Assembly: GCF_027943255.1 (NCBI RefSeq)
Contig: NC_072892.1
Coordinates: forward strand, 32,325,792 to 32,389,791
Source of the DNA: Anastrepha obliqua
Taxonomy: Eukaryota; Arthropoda; Insecta; Diptera; Tephritidae
Reading direction: 5' to 3'
DNA: 64,000 bases
The notes under the pieces are model-generated. The model saw nothing but the letters and a program-made list of their open reading frames with translations. It was not told the origin of the DNA and made no database searches. Position numbers and translations under genes: made by a program. Shown here piece after piece: positions 1-9,960 of the stretch; within the stretch, counting starts at the first letter, position 1; each line of letters opens with the position of its first letter.

Positions 1-144
1 CTAACGGTTAGACGCGATAGAAGTGAAACCTTCCGTAAAACAAACTGAGAGAGAATGAGACGAAAGCAGCATTAGGGGCGGGATAATTTTAGGTTCATTA
101 TAATATTGCTATAAAGTTCATATTTTATTTTCTTCATTTTATTA

Positions 145-505
145 TTATTCATCCTCAATGTTTTCAATTTCAACAAATGATACGAGTGGCTTATGATAGC
201 TAAAGTATGATACAAATGCTTTGGTTTCGATGTTGTCAACATATCTTTGAAATACCGCGTCAATTGTTGTTTTTGATCGTGTTGTCGATTCAGTGCTATT
301 GTTACACATTTTTAAATTGAATGTTGTATTGAGAAAGTCAATTAAAGGAACCGCTGTGTCCAATGCAAAATTTACGTTAAAATCGCCACTTAAAATCATT
401 AGAACTTTATTGTAATCTTTTCTAAGTATCCGCGATACTTCTGGTGTATACTTTATTAAATTTTCGTGAATGAATTCCGTGATGCTATTTATTGATTTTT
501 TTTCT
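145..505 (-). pseudogene. Endonuclease/exonuclease/phosphatase (EEP) domain relic of a mobile element
   Basis: The minus strand reads open from about 505 to 145. It contains an EEP-type motif, ILSGDFNVNF, followed by a region with TTIDAVF and SYHKP, which fits the C-terminal half of an EEP nuclease (the Asp-Asn of GDFN and the terminal His region). Such domains belong to non-LTR retrotransposons and some Helitron/Helentron-type elements. No helicase or reverse transcriptase lies beside it, so this is a fragment. A stop (TGA) precedes about position 505. The element class is uncertain. Confidence 0.6.
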
Positions 506-539
506 GTCGATACTCACGACACTTTTCTGTATTATTTTT

Positions 540-864
540 CGGCATAATTGCGGTAAATATTTAAAAATGAAAATATTTACGAATATAAAAATACACACGC
601 GGTTGCTATTATGAGCGTCCCCAGCAAAACCTGCGTGACCAAAACTCTAACACAATTACATTTTTTTGAATGTTACAAACACATATGCACGCAGGTTTTG
701 CTGGGGCGTGACCGAAACTCTAACACAATTACACATATGCACTCGTATTTGTTTGAAAATCGACTTTTTTTTTGGTTCTCCGTCACCTTTGGAAAATGTG
801 TAAACAGTAAGCAAACTTTATTCATATATTTTTCCTCATTTTTGCATCAGTAAAATTAAACAAA
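540..864 (-). mobile_element. Relic of TTAA-type DNA element, distal part
   Basis: About 80 bp from 540 is the reverse complement of 34080-34200, which lies inside the complete TTAA-flanked element at 33635-35111. Together with 1165-1335, which matches another part of that element in consistent order, this marks a second, older, inverted copy. No terminal inverted repeat is recognisable here. It also holds a 19-bp perfect hairpin (619-637 with 688-706). Confidence 0.55.
619..706. repeat. 19-bp perfect inverted repeat with 50-nt loop
   Basis: CCCCAGCAAAACCTGCGTG at 619-637 is exactly complementary to 688-706. The flanking TGACC(A/G)AAACTCTAACACAATTACA is repeated directly after each arm, so a roughly 70-bp unit appears to have been duplicated with one core inverted. 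Confidence 0.8.
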
Positions 865-1075
865 CGCCGTAGCCGAATGGGTTGGTGCGTGACTACTATT
901 CAGAATTCACAGAGAGAACGTCAGTTCGAATCTCGGTGAAAACACCAAAATTAAGGAAAACTATTTTTCTAATAGCGCTCACCCCTCAGCAGGCAATGGC
1001 AAAACACCGAGTGTATTTCTGCCATGAAAAAAAGCTCCTCATAAACATATCATAAAATAAAATAAAATAACTGTA
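865..1075 (+). mobile_element. tRNA-derived SINE (family S)
   Basis: This begins with a tRNA-like head: an A-box-like TAGCCGAATGGG near 870 and a B-box-like GTTCGAATC at 924-932. The family body follows (CTAATAGCGCTCACCCCTCAGCAGGCAATGGC, split across 970-1010), ending in an A/T-rich tail of TAAAA repeats. The body matches at least nine other sites in the window, most completely 8942-9270. Promoter-like boxes point to RNA polymerase III transcription. The 3' third of the family is missing here. Confidence 0.85.
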
Positions 1076-1084
1076 TAAAAAAAA

Positions 1085-1160
1085 TGTTTTCTTGTGATTC
1101 GAACCAAGGATTTGGATCGGAAGCTCACATTGCTAGTCGCTCGGCTACCGCGCCATGCTG
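1085..1160 (-). mobile_element. Second tRNA-like SINE head, unrelated to family S
   Basis: On the minus strand a tRNA-like segment starts near 1155. It has an A box (TAGCCGAGCGAC, 1137-1147) and a B box (GGTTCGAATC, 1096-1105) about 40 nt apart. It differs from family S outside these boxes. A functional tRNA was considered, but I could not fold a convincing acceptor stem, and it sits between pieces of a transposon relic. Confidence 0.5.
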
Positions 1161-1164
1161 TCGG

Positions 1165-1335
1165 CGCTGGCCTAAAAGTTATTTAGTTCGTCGCTACGTT
1201 TATATCAACATATAATATAACGCTTCGTAGCCAAGAGGGTCGCTTTTTTCGTTTCACTTTTTCTCAAATCACTCCCAACGATTCTAAAGAAGTTTTCACT
1301 TCAATAATGCAAATTTTCAAGAAAACAATATTTCA
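1165..1335 (-). mobile_element. Relic of TTAA-type DNA element, proximal part
   Basis: The reverse complement of this segment closely matches 33695-33800 inside the intact TTAA element, including the string GAATCGTTGGGAGTGATTTG. With 540-864 it forms one old inverted copy now split by two tRNA-like insertions. Confidence 0.65.
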
Positions 1336-1677
1336 ACTGAAATTCAGCGCTTTGCAAGAGCATTAGATTAAATGTTATCAATTTGCCGTAGTAGTTCACG
1401 CCTAAAAACCTTATTGAAGACTCAATTACAAAAGGCTGTGCTGCCAAACTAGTGATGAAAAACAAAGCGAAAAGAAAGGATCATAAATTGAATCAGATTT
1501 CTATCAGGATCATCCCTTTGTTGTTGTGTGCAAAATATTTATCCGGATCTCGATCATTGACCGTTGATGTTATTGGTAAGTGGAAAATTATGCCTGCCGA
1601 ATGTTTCAATAAAAAGTAACTTAGACGCTGAATTTATACCCTATTTTAATATCCGAAACTAGTGAAAAAGGTAACTA

Positions 1678-2375
1678 AAGGGTGGGCCATGTAAAAAAAA
1701 CTAATCAATATTTTTTTCAAACTTTTTTTTTATTTTAAAGATTGAACATTGTCATTTATGAATAAAAAATAATATCGTTCAACTGACTGCCACGACTGAC
1801 TTTACAGTAGGCCATTAGATCAACCCAATTTTTAAGCACATTTTCGATTGTTTGGGCTCCAATTTCATGAATGGCAACTTCGATTTCGTGTTTTAAAGGA
1901 TCAATCGTCTCTGGATGCTTCGCATGGCATTTGTCCTTAACGGCTCCCCACAAAAAATAGTCCAACTGGCTTAAATCACAGCTCCGAGGCGACCAATTGA
2001 TATCGGAATTTCGGCTGATTATTCGGTTTTCAAAAACGGTAGCCCAAAGTTCGAGTGTAACTTTGGTAGTGTGACAAATTGCACCGTCCTGTTGAAACCA
2101 AATGTCGTCCATGTCATCTTAATTTTTTGGAAACAAAAACTCGTTGAGCATGTCACGATAACGCTCGCCATTTACTGTAACCGCGGAAGAAGAAGAAGAC
2201 TCACCACTTTGGAAATAGGTTTTCAATATTTCCCAATTTTGTTCAAGCGTATAGCGTCCTATTTTGTAAATGTCAAACCTTTAAGTAAATTATGAACACA
2301 TTTGACATGTCATTTGTGTTACCATTCTCAAAAAAATAGGTGGTTCAAAAAGCAAACGTTATATGGCTCACCCTG
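1678..2375 (-). mobile_element. Internally deleted DD41D (rosa-type) mariner-like element, 698 bp
   Basis: The ends are inverted repeats (AAGGGTGGGCCATGTAA at 1678 and, reversed, CAGGGTGAGCCATATAA at 2375) and both are flanked by TA (1676-1677, 2376-2377), the mariner target duplication. On the minus strand an N-terminal scrap (RYTLEQNWEI) is joined directly to VTVNGERYRDML, so the DNA-binding domain and the segment with the first catalytic Asp are gone. It cannot transpose itself but keeps both termini. Confidence 0.85.
1756..2112 (-). pseudogene. DD41D transposase C-terminal half
   Basis: An open frame of 118 codons begins MDDIWFQQDGAICHT and ends after the conserved SCDLSQLDYFLWG block. 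The second catalytic Asp (in QQDGA) and third (in LDYFLWG) are separated by 41 residues, the spacing described for the rosa group of mariner-like elements; classical mariners have 34. An in-frame stop precedes the Met. The first Asp is absent because of an internal deletion. Confidence 0.85.
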
Positions 2376-2461
2376 TATAAACACAACCTAAAATATACTT
2401 TTTCATTAGCGGATCCTTTAGCGCATATCAACATGATCCTAAGTTAAAACAAGTCTAAAGA

Positions 2462-2612
2462 GTGGTGTTATCCTGGTTCTTCGGCTCCGAAACGAGTTCG
2501 TATTCAGAAATCAGCCAAGAAGGTGCTAGCATCAGTGTTTTTGGATGAGAAAGGTATTTTGTTTGTGGAGTAATTGTTAACTGGTAAAACAATAAATTCT
2601 GAATATAATGAA
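2462..2612 (+). pseudogene. Mariner transposase fragment (middle)
   Basis: The plus strand encodes SAKKVLASVFLDEKGILF followed by a stop and GKTINSEYN. This matches the central mariner region between the first and second catalytic Asp (consensus SAGKV.ASVFWD...GKTINSEYY). Only about 50 codons remain, with one stop and no termini. Confidence 0.65.
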
Positions 2613-3099
2613 TATATTAACCTTTAATGAATATTGTAACCTTTTAAATCAGCTGAAGGAAACATTTCGTCAATAAAGACTTAGTTTAGTATATAAATAC
2701 TACAGAACAAATGCGAAGAAAGCGACTAATTATTTCTAAAGAATCAGTCGGTGTGACCTTTAATTGGTAGTTTCAGGTTACTTTTAATTTTATGGATTGT
2801 ATCAAACATATCCGTAAGTAAAAAAACTTTAGTGTAATTCTAGAATACCAACTCCTGCAAAGTCTTTGTTTTTATATGCAACTTTCGCGAATATTTAAAC
2901 AATATTACCTGCTAACTAATTCTGTATTAAGAGGTCCCATCCTATTAGGTAGTATTTCTGACTAAGACAAAATCTGTTTCAATTCGGGATTTCTTCTAAT
3001 AAAAATGTTCCCGCAAGTCAATCGTAGTTAAGACTTATTATCCAGAGGTTATGTGACTGGGTTTAAGATGAAACCAATTTAGATTCATAGAGTTTATGA

Positions 3100-3640
3100 A
3101 GTCTCGGCTATACTAACACGACAGACGGTGGAGCAGATGAAGATGTCGACAGCACTCTAAACAATACAAGGGCGGCGTTTGGGCGAATGCATACATCAAA
3201 TCTCCAGGTACTCCAAACTACGAATATACAACTCTGTGTGAAGTCAAGTGAAACATGACTGGTGTGATGGTGTTAGACACAGATGCTACAATCTTTCGTC
3301 AACAAATACCTCCGCATCATTTGTAGAATATTCTGGCCGAACACCATTAGCAACGATGCGTTGTGGAGTTCAACGAATGAGGAACCTATCCTATGGTAAA
3401 TCAAGCGCAAAAAGTGGCCATGGATAGGTCACACGTTTAGAAAACCACCAGATCGCATCACGAGAATGACACTGGACTGGAATCCACAAGGGAGCAGAGG
3501 TCGAGGTCGGCCAAAGATTACTTGGCGAAGGCCCCTGTTGCGCGAACTAGCAGATGCCGGCGCAAAACAATAGCCCAGAACCGTGTACGATGGAAGAGTC
3601 TCGTCGAAGCCCTATGCTCCCGAGCGGAGCGAACAAGGAT
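3100..3640 (+). pseudogene. Non-LTR retrotransposon 3' coding relic
   Basis: Broken plus-strand frames contain blocks typical of the C-terminus of LINE polyproteins: GGADEDVDS, ILWPNTISNDALW, KWPWIGHTFRK and GSRGRGRPKITWRR. Several stops and shifts interrupt it. The same family recurs on the minus strand at 56650-57560. No RT catalytic motif survives here. Confidence 0.75.
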
Positions 3641-3721
3641 ATAAAAAAAATAAAGTCTTTGGGCCGTCGCCACATAAGTTTGTGAAGAATAGTGAGCACA
3701 AGCGATATCCTCACATACGAT

Positions 3722-4268
3722 AGTGATTTGAAAAGTCCGTGCAAAAATAAAAACTACTTAATTGTTTGGTGCCAACCTTTTCTATTTTTCGACAAAGTCT
3801 TCTATATGGTTTATACACTTCGTCCAACGCTGTTTTAGTTTTTTGATCCCTTCCGAGTAATAGGTTTTGTCCAGGCATGAAAAATAACCATGGGTTTCTG
3901 CAATCACCTTCTCGTTTGAATACACCTTTTTCCCTCCACCCATTTCTTCATATTGTCGAACAAATAGTGGTCCGAACGATCCGAGGGAGCCAAGCCTGGA
4001 GAATAGGGGGAATGTGAAACGATTTGGAACCCTATTTCCATTAATATTGCGACCACAACTGCTGAGACGTGAGCTGGTATATTGTCGTGATGGAAAAGGA
4101 AAATCACTCGACTTCCCCGATTCAAACGAATGCCAAACACAAAAAAATATACTGATCTGGCTGAACCTTGGTGTGTGTTCCTCCAAGAGATGCTACTAAC
4201 TAAGCGTAACCTCGATAAGTGCTAGAAGTGCCATCTCTCTGACTTTGTACGGACTTTTAAAATGACGC
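3722..4268 (-). mobile_element. Mariner deletion derivative, copy 1 (family D)
   Basis: The ends are inverted copies of TTTGAAAAGTCCGTGCAAA (one mismatched, at about 4267). The interior on the minus strand encodes the C-terminal mariner catalytic region, with HHDNIPAHVS and a later SPGLAPSD. The spacing between these Asp residues is 34, as in mariner. The 5' leader is joined directly to the catalytic part at the same point as in the copies at 27201-27742 and 62690-62990. Confidence 0.85.
3904..4140 (-). pseudogene. Mariner transposase C-terminal fragment (DD34D)
   Basis: 78 codons cover the second and third catalytic Asp. The third is followed by a small insertion (SDRSDHYLF) compared with the usual SDYHLF. 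The helix-turn-helix part and first Asp are missing through the shared internal deletion. Non-functional. Confidence 0.8.
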
Positions 4269-4611
4269 TTCTATGCATTTTGCACTTCTATATATGCAAT
4301 CCTGTATACTCATTTATTTGAAGTCAAGCTTCGATTTGTGTCAATATTCCAATCTCGTCAATAATATTATACGTCTATTTCAAGAATTACCTCTGTCACG
4401 TAGAGTTCGAAACAGCATTTTCGTGCCCTTCTTCAAAGGAGGTGTGTTGTCTTTTATCACTTGCAAATCCTGGTCGCTCAAGGCGCGTCGTTTCAAACGT
4501 GCTAGAAAGTGGAGAAAGAAAGAATAAAAATTAATTTAATTAATCCGATATATTTTTTATATTTTTATAAGCTGCACAAATTTATTTATTATAAATATAT
4601 ACTTGTAGCCT

Positions 4612-4860
4612 GCTCTGCCATATCCACAACGGTGATCCTGCAATCTACGCTAAACGGTATAAGGTTCCATTGAGGGTATTGTTTACAAGATAATAAACAT
4701 ATTGCACCTTACGAATATGACGCAAACCTGGTAAATGTTTTATCAACCCGATATTCATTGTACGTCAAATCTTCGAAAAAAATCCTTATCGTCACATGCC
4801 ATCTTTTTGTCGACTTCAAAGCCACTTTTGATAGCGTTACCAAATTTTGTATCACAGTAA
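4612..4860 (+). pseudogene. Decayed LINE reverse transcriptase fragment
   Basis: This aligns by eye with the better RT copy at 22790-23090: GGTGATCCTGCAATCTACGC here against GGCGATCCTGCAATTTGTGC there, and the TTTTTGTCGACTTCAAAGCC block encoding the VDFKA(A/T)FD motif. Frames are broken. Confidence 0.7.
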
Positions 4861-4989
4861 AACTTGCTTAACGGTTTAAAGATGCGTTCAGTGAGCTAGA
4901 CTTTTTAAGAATTGCTGGGTGGTTTTTTGTAAAGAAAGTTAATCTCCCTGTTATTTCCCGAATTTTTTTAAGGAATATAGGCTGATGCA

Positions 4990-5165
4990 GCCAAGTATTT
5001 CTGTGCCTGACTACCATTCAGCGGACCCTGGGATCGAACCGTACTTACGACTAAAACATCAAATGATAGAAGAAATTTCTTCAAATAGTGGGCGCATCTC
5101 GGCAGGTAATGGCTGAAAAAATCTCTCATAAAAAACCGTCTGCCGGGACAGTATAAAACTGTAAG
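4990..5165 (+). mobile_element. Degenerate family S SINE
   Basis: Family landmarks survive in order: TGACTACCATTCAGC, GGATCGAACC (B-box region), TCTCGGCAGGTAATGGC, CTCTCATAAAAA and CTGCCGGGACAGTATAAAACTGTA. There are many substitutions and a small central deletion. Confidence 0.75.
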
Positions 5166-5793
5166 TCAAATATATTTTCTAATTTCTTGCTCGAAATAGT
5201 CAACAGATGAAAACTAAGCCTTACATTTTTGGGACTAAAATGTATTGGCTTATGTTACAATTCTTGCGTAAGGGCTTTTGAGGTCGGATTTGAAAATACA
5301 AAATGGTGGAAGAAAAGTTTCAAAACTCGTGGAATTAGCATAAAACTTGTGACAAAGTTTTTGAGGTAATCAAAATTTTTTATTAAACCGACGGAGTGAA
5401 GCAGCACTATAAGAATAAATTCCAGATCATTAATCTCATCTGAAGCCGTTAAATAATTAATTGTAATGATTACCGATTGAATGCATTTTTTTTAAGAATC
5501 TGTTTAATGATTTATTAACCCATTACTGCATAAAGTTTGCCCTTATACTTATAATGAATTTCTGTGAAAATTTCGGGTTGTGGAGATCACATAAATCGAG
5601 TGGTGAAAGAAAAGTTACACATTTGTCTGTAGTTTGTTGTAAACAAGCCGTCCGATTTATCGAACGTTATGCATACCGGCCCCTCAAGTTATCTCACGAG
5701 AAATAAAAAAAACCAAATGCTCCTAGCAAAATTTCTTTAAAATATTACTGAAAATGAAGAAATACAAGTAAATTAATTATACATAAAATATAT

Positions 5794-7171
5794 TTAGGTA
5801 TTGGGCTCTACATGATACTCCATGAAGCACTTAGGATGGAGGCCTACTTCATATTTTTGGCATTTGTATTTTGATTTCTCACCACACTTATTTGCACAAC
5901 GACGTTCGGAATTTATTGGAACAATCCAATGGTTGAGGCAATCAAACCGTGTAGTGGACAATGGTGTAGCTGGTTTTCGTCCTTGATGGGGGGTGTTCCG
6001 TGTGACAAGCAGAGTTCGAGCCACATGCCTCCTAAATGCAAACAAGGACTCAGTGTCCATATTACATCCTATTTCTCGGAGGTGCTTCAACAAACTTAAA
6101 GATGTAAAGAAATTATAGAAATACATTTTTATCCCATTATTAGATGGTAACTTTGCAAGGTCTAAAAGGGTGAGGACTACATCTCTACCTAGCCCAAAGG
6201 TTTTTTTCTCAGCACTTTTTCCTGTATATAAACTAAAGGCAACCATATATCGAGTGCTTGCGCACAAAGGCCAATTTTTAATATAAATCGAAACCTAATG
6301 GGCTTTCCCTTTATAAATTGTTTAGCGTAGTGCTTTCCGTAATATGGAATCATGCTTTCATCGACACTATAATGATCGTCTATGCCGTAGTGCTTTTGGA
6401 AAGAATTCCCGAGACTATCTAGTAACGGGCGCAATTTATACAGTCTATCAGAAGATGCAGCTATTTGGCTATTATCATTGAGGTGCAAGTTTGTATTGAT
6501 CGAGTATTGATTCAAACCTGCTACACCTTATATTTTCGGAAAGAAGTTTTGGAACATCGTTGTCTCTGGAAAAATAAAGTCGTTTATTTGGTAACTTAGT
6601 GTATCCTGAAAGTATCATTCCTCCCAAAATGACATACATTTCATCTTCAGTAACCATCAGCTGTTTATTCTTCTGCCCAGCGTAAATATTACTTTGGTCC
6701 ACAATTTTTTTGATCAATTCCTGATTGAAAAACAATTTAAAAAAGTCTGTAGGAGTCTTACAGTTAAAAGCTTCTTCTGATGGTATTTGCTGACTGAATT
6801 CTGTGCAAGAAAAATTTGGGATTTGTTTCTTCCATAAGTCAACTCTTCTTTTCTTGACTGGTTGTAACCCTTTCTTTAAAGTCGAAAGTGGTACATTATC
6901 TCCGCTATCGCTACTCGAAGAGGACTCGTGCAAACACTGATCTTGATTATATCCCCTATTTGTGTGAAAACGACGGAGTTCGCTCTTAGTTCTCAATAAC
7001 TTCGGTCCTAAATGGTTCAAATTAGCATCGTGCTCTTCATCCGATTTATCACTGTCCTCATCTGTGGCTTGGTCTTCAAGTTCGATTGGTGGCTCTTCGT
7101 AAATAATATTTTCATTGTTAATATTTCCATCGTCGCTCTCTAAAAGGCTCAAAATTTCATATACAGTCAAT
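5794..7171 (-). pseudogene. piggyBac transposase, exon 2, disrupted
   Basis: The reading runs through three segments (7171-6475, about 6515-6250, 6267-5794), so at least two frameshifts break it. Segment 1 holds an acidic N-terminal region and the start of DDE_Tnp_1_7; segment 2 has YSVDESMIPYYG with the first catalytic Asp; segment 3 ends in a Cys-rich domain (RCANKCGEKSKYKCQKY...HPKCFMEYH). The usual FDNFFTS motif reads YFYNFFTS, so the second catalytic Asp is Tyr. Between HLREIGCN and ESLFAFRRHVA about 100 or more residues, including the GGVD third Asp, are missing. One Cys of the CQKC pair is Tyr. Clearly dead. Confidence 0.9.
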
Positions 7172-7387
7172 CTGGAAAACGCAAAAAACCAAACCACTTA
7201 GAGCCTGCTATGCATAAGGTTCGATATATCGGACGCCACAACTAAATACTACAGTAAATGCTTGATAATGAAGCAAACTTCACAATTTTTTATGTTTTGC
7301 TTACTAACACACTTATGCACTAATAAACACTTGTCACTAAAATTGTTTGCTAAAAATATACCCAAAAAATATAAAAAAATATTTTAC

Positions 7388-7422
7388 CCTTTACGAGAAA
7401 AAGTCTGCTTGCAATCCGCCAT
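7388..7422 (-). pseudogene. piggyBac transposase, short first coding exon
   Basis: ATG at 7422 encodes MADCKQTFSRKG. The frame then meets a donor GTAAAA at 7387. An acceptor (TTTTCCAG) ends at 7172, and splicing joins the phase-2 codon GG|A to LTVYEILSLLESDDGN in exactly the frame of exon 2. The predicted intron, 7172-7387, is 216 bp. The join restores the N-terminal KGLT.E.L..L pattern common in piggyBac-like proteins. This is inference from splice signals and frame; no transcript was available. Confidence 0.7.
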
Positions 7423-7604
7423 ACTGAAAAATTTAAAATAACGGGAACTCTTTGCGATGGGTCGACAAATGAAGGGTTGCCATTGTTGAAGAAATAGTTT
7501 TCTTTCGATTACAACCTTTAAGCCACCTCCACATCACACTTGCTTGATACAAATTTAATTTAACTCATGTCCGATATATCGAACGTTATGGTGTAATGGG
7601 TTAA

Positions 7605-8290
7605 CTTTGTTTCTGCTTTTTAATTATAAGTAGCCGATTATATTAAAAAAAAAAGAAAAATAAAGAAATCTTGATTCTTAACCGTTGGAAGAAAAATTAG
7701 GATATAACCAGAAATAATTAAAAAGACTAATGGATTATTGTTCTCCAAAAAAATTTTTTTTTTATTATTTTAAGTTATAAAACATTTTTGAATATTTTAT
7801 GTTGTATTTTATTAGTTAGAAAAGATGATTTTTAAATTTGAACAACCATAAGAGATTTATTACAACATAGAAGAAGAAGAAGAAAAAGAAAAAAATACGA
7901 AAAAGAATGCAATAAGATTTTCATAAAAAATATATAAATTAAAGAATTTCATAAATTAGCTTTCACTTTTAATAATACCTAAGAAATGGCGCCTGGGAGC
8001 ATTTACAATTTCAGCAGAAGCATTTTGGGCAGAACTTTCCGTCTATATTTCCTTACTTTAATTTTCAATTTACGTCAAATATAAAATCCTCATGAACGAA
8101 TTTCCAACTAACATTAAATCTATCTTAAACAAAACTAAACATAAATTCATTCCCTGGCCTATCGTAAAATATTCAATGAAATGATGCTCATTTAACTCTA
8201 TGCTCGAATTGTACTATGTTTCTTACTTTAGATGAGCGCTACTTAAGTAGAAGAAGAATAAATAATTCGCATTTCAAATAAAAATTAACT
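7605..8290. other. AT-rich sequence without recognised feature
   Basis: Mostly A/T-rich with short GAA runs near 7868. I looked on the minus strand for the third exon of the MICU-type gene and found no convincing frame or splice pair. Confidence 0.5.
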
Positions 8291-8293
8291 TAC

Positions 8294-8432
8294 GTCTTGG
8301 CTCCTGCTCAACCACAGAGTCCAGAAAATCCTGAGGCGTCATATACAATTGCCCTTGGTACTCGACCGATGCGAACTTGATGAAGCGCCGCTCACGTGAC
8401 GTCAGTTTCTTTAGCAAATTTTCGTCTTCGGC
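8294..8432 (-). CDS. MICU3: Exon 2 of mitochondrial calcium uptake protein (MICU2/3-like)
   Basis: A 139-nt exon is bounded by an acceptor (CGTACAG ending at 8433) and a strong donor (GTAAGT from 8293). It encodes AEDENLLKKLTSRERRF, then IKFASVEYQGQLYMTPQDFL and DSVVEQEPR. The block RERRF..FAS.E..GQL.MTP.DF is, from memory of the family, the conserved segment just before the first EF-hand in MICU2/MICU3 regulators of the mitochondrial calcium uniporter, acting in the intermembrane space. Phase is 0 in and 1 out, fitting exon 1. The EF-hands would be in later exons, which I could not find at lower coordinates. MICU3-type rather than MICU1 is favoured by the RERRF/GQL wording. Confidence 0.85.
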
Positions 8433-8941
8433 CTGTACGGAAAGAAAGTAAAAATAAAGTTGAGAGAAAAAGGAGTGTAAATGTAAGTTCTATACAGTGC
8501 GTAGGAAGTGAATATTCAGGTATGTATTTACAGACAACCAGTTTTGGGGTTGATTAATGGATTGGCGAAATTTGTAATTCTATACTTTCGAGCTTTGCGC
8601 AAACATTTAAGTTGGTATTAAATCAGTTTTTTAAATGTTTACAAAACCACAGATGCAGAAAAACGGTGTTGAATTGATGAATGTGCACGGAATGGAATAG
8701 TGCGATAAATTTTATCTGTTTAAAATAAAAAAAGGATCGCTGAATTCTAAAGAAAGTGTATGAAGATGTTGTAATAAATGAAAAATGTGAGCGATTGATA
8801 TCTGAGCTGCTGATTGTGCACGAAAGTGCGGTTGGGTTGGGCAAAGTAGAGGGAAAAGGTAAATTTAAAATGTTAAATTCTGTAGACAATAATGAAACAT
8901 TAATGTGGGTATCAAATTTATTGCAAGTAAGTTGAAATAAC

Positions 8942-9270
8942 GGCCGCCGTAGCCGAATGGGTTGGTGCGTGACTACCATTCGGATTTCAGAGAGAGAACG
9001 TTGGTTCGAGTCTCGGTGAAAGACCAAAATGCAGGAAAAGTTTTTTCTAATAGCGGTCACCCCTAGGCAGGTAATGGCAAACCTCCGAGTGTATTTCTGC
9101 CATAAAAAAGCTCCTCATAAAAATATCTGCCGTTCGGAATCGGCTTGAAACTGTAGATCCCTCCATTTGTGAAACTACATCAAGACGCACGCCACAAATA
9201 GGAGGAGGAGCTCGGCCAAACACCCCAAAAAGGTGTACGCGCCAATTATATATATATATATAATATATAA
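8942..9270 (+). mobile_element. Family S SINE, most complete copy
   Basis: The head starts GGCCGCCGTAGCCGAATGGG with tRNA-like A box, and the B box reads GGTTCGAGTC near 9003. The body contains CTAATAGCGG, GGCAGGTAATGGCAAACC and CTGCCGTTCGGAATCGGC. A CCACAAATAGGAGGAGGAGC block follows, and the copy ends in CGCCAATT and a (TA)n run (9246-9270). This copy defines the family for the other entries. It lies in intron 1, antisense to the host gene. Confidence 0.9.
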
Positions 9271-9789
9271 GTTGAAATAACAGAAAAAAATTACGAAACA
9301 AAAAATTAAAAAAAATAAAAATAAATAAAAATAAAATACTAATAACGAACAAAAAAAAAAAAAAAATAAAAATTAAAAATAAAAAGGAAAGTACGCAATG
9401 TATTATAAAAAAACTAAGAATTTATTTATTTATATTTTAGTTAAGTGAAAATTGTGTTTCTGTTCTTATTGATGAACCCCTGGGTCACATAATTACAGTT
9501 TTCTACCCACATTTTCAAAGGTTTTAAAAAACACAAATCCTACCCTACAATACAGCTGACTATCATATAAGCACTCATATTATCATCATCACTATCATCA
9601 TTACACAACACATTTTGGTTCTAGCCATGGGAAAACTCTGATAGTTTCCCCTTTCTTATAACTGAGAAATATATCTACTAGGGTCTAAAGGCAAGACAAC
9701 TAATCATTGTTATTCTTACAATGTAATAACTGCTGACAACTAAACTTCTCATTGTCATCATCACAAACTTCTCAGTACTAATAATCAGA

Positions 9790-9960
9790 AAGTAATCAGC
9801 ACTGATGGGCTAAACTATGTACTCATTTTCATTATCAAAAAGTAATCAGCACTGATGACAAAAACTCCTCATTTTCGTTAAAAAGTAATCAGCACTGATA
9901 CAGAACTTCTCATTTTCGTTAAAAAGTAATCAGCACTGATGACAATGAGGAGTTTTTGTT
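9790..9960. repeat. Minisatellite of AAGTAATCAGCACTGAT units
   Basis: Four copies of AAGTAATCAGCACTGAT lie at 9790, 9840, 9883 and 9924 (spacing 50, 43, 41), alternating with a CTCCTCATTTTCGTT-type spacer. The last unit is followed by GACAATGAGGAGTTTTTGTT, the inverse of the spacer at 9857-9873. Confidence 0.85.

Larger units (their letters stand above)
5519..7600 (-). mobile_element. piggyBac-type element, 2,082 bp, with TTAA target duplication
   Basis: The ends are inverted repeats starting CCCATTAC (CCCATTACTGCATAAAGTT left; CCCATTACACCATAACGTT right, reversed). Both are flanked by TTAA (5515-5518, 7601-7604), the diagnostic piggyBac target. Internal repeats of CCGAT(A/T)TATCGAAC(G/C)TTATG lie at 5652-5674, inverted at 7208-7230, and directly at 7571-7590, and are probable transposase-binding repeats. 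The element carries a broken minus-strand transposase gene. Confidence 0.92.

Noticed and set aside
1085..1160. Functional tRNA gene
   Set aside because: The boxes fit but I could not pair an acceptor stem, and it lies within repeated DNA; reported as SINE-like.
9788..9960. CRISPR-like array from regularly spaced identical 17-mers
   Set aside because: Spacers are repeats of each other, there are no cas genes, and the host is a eukaryote.
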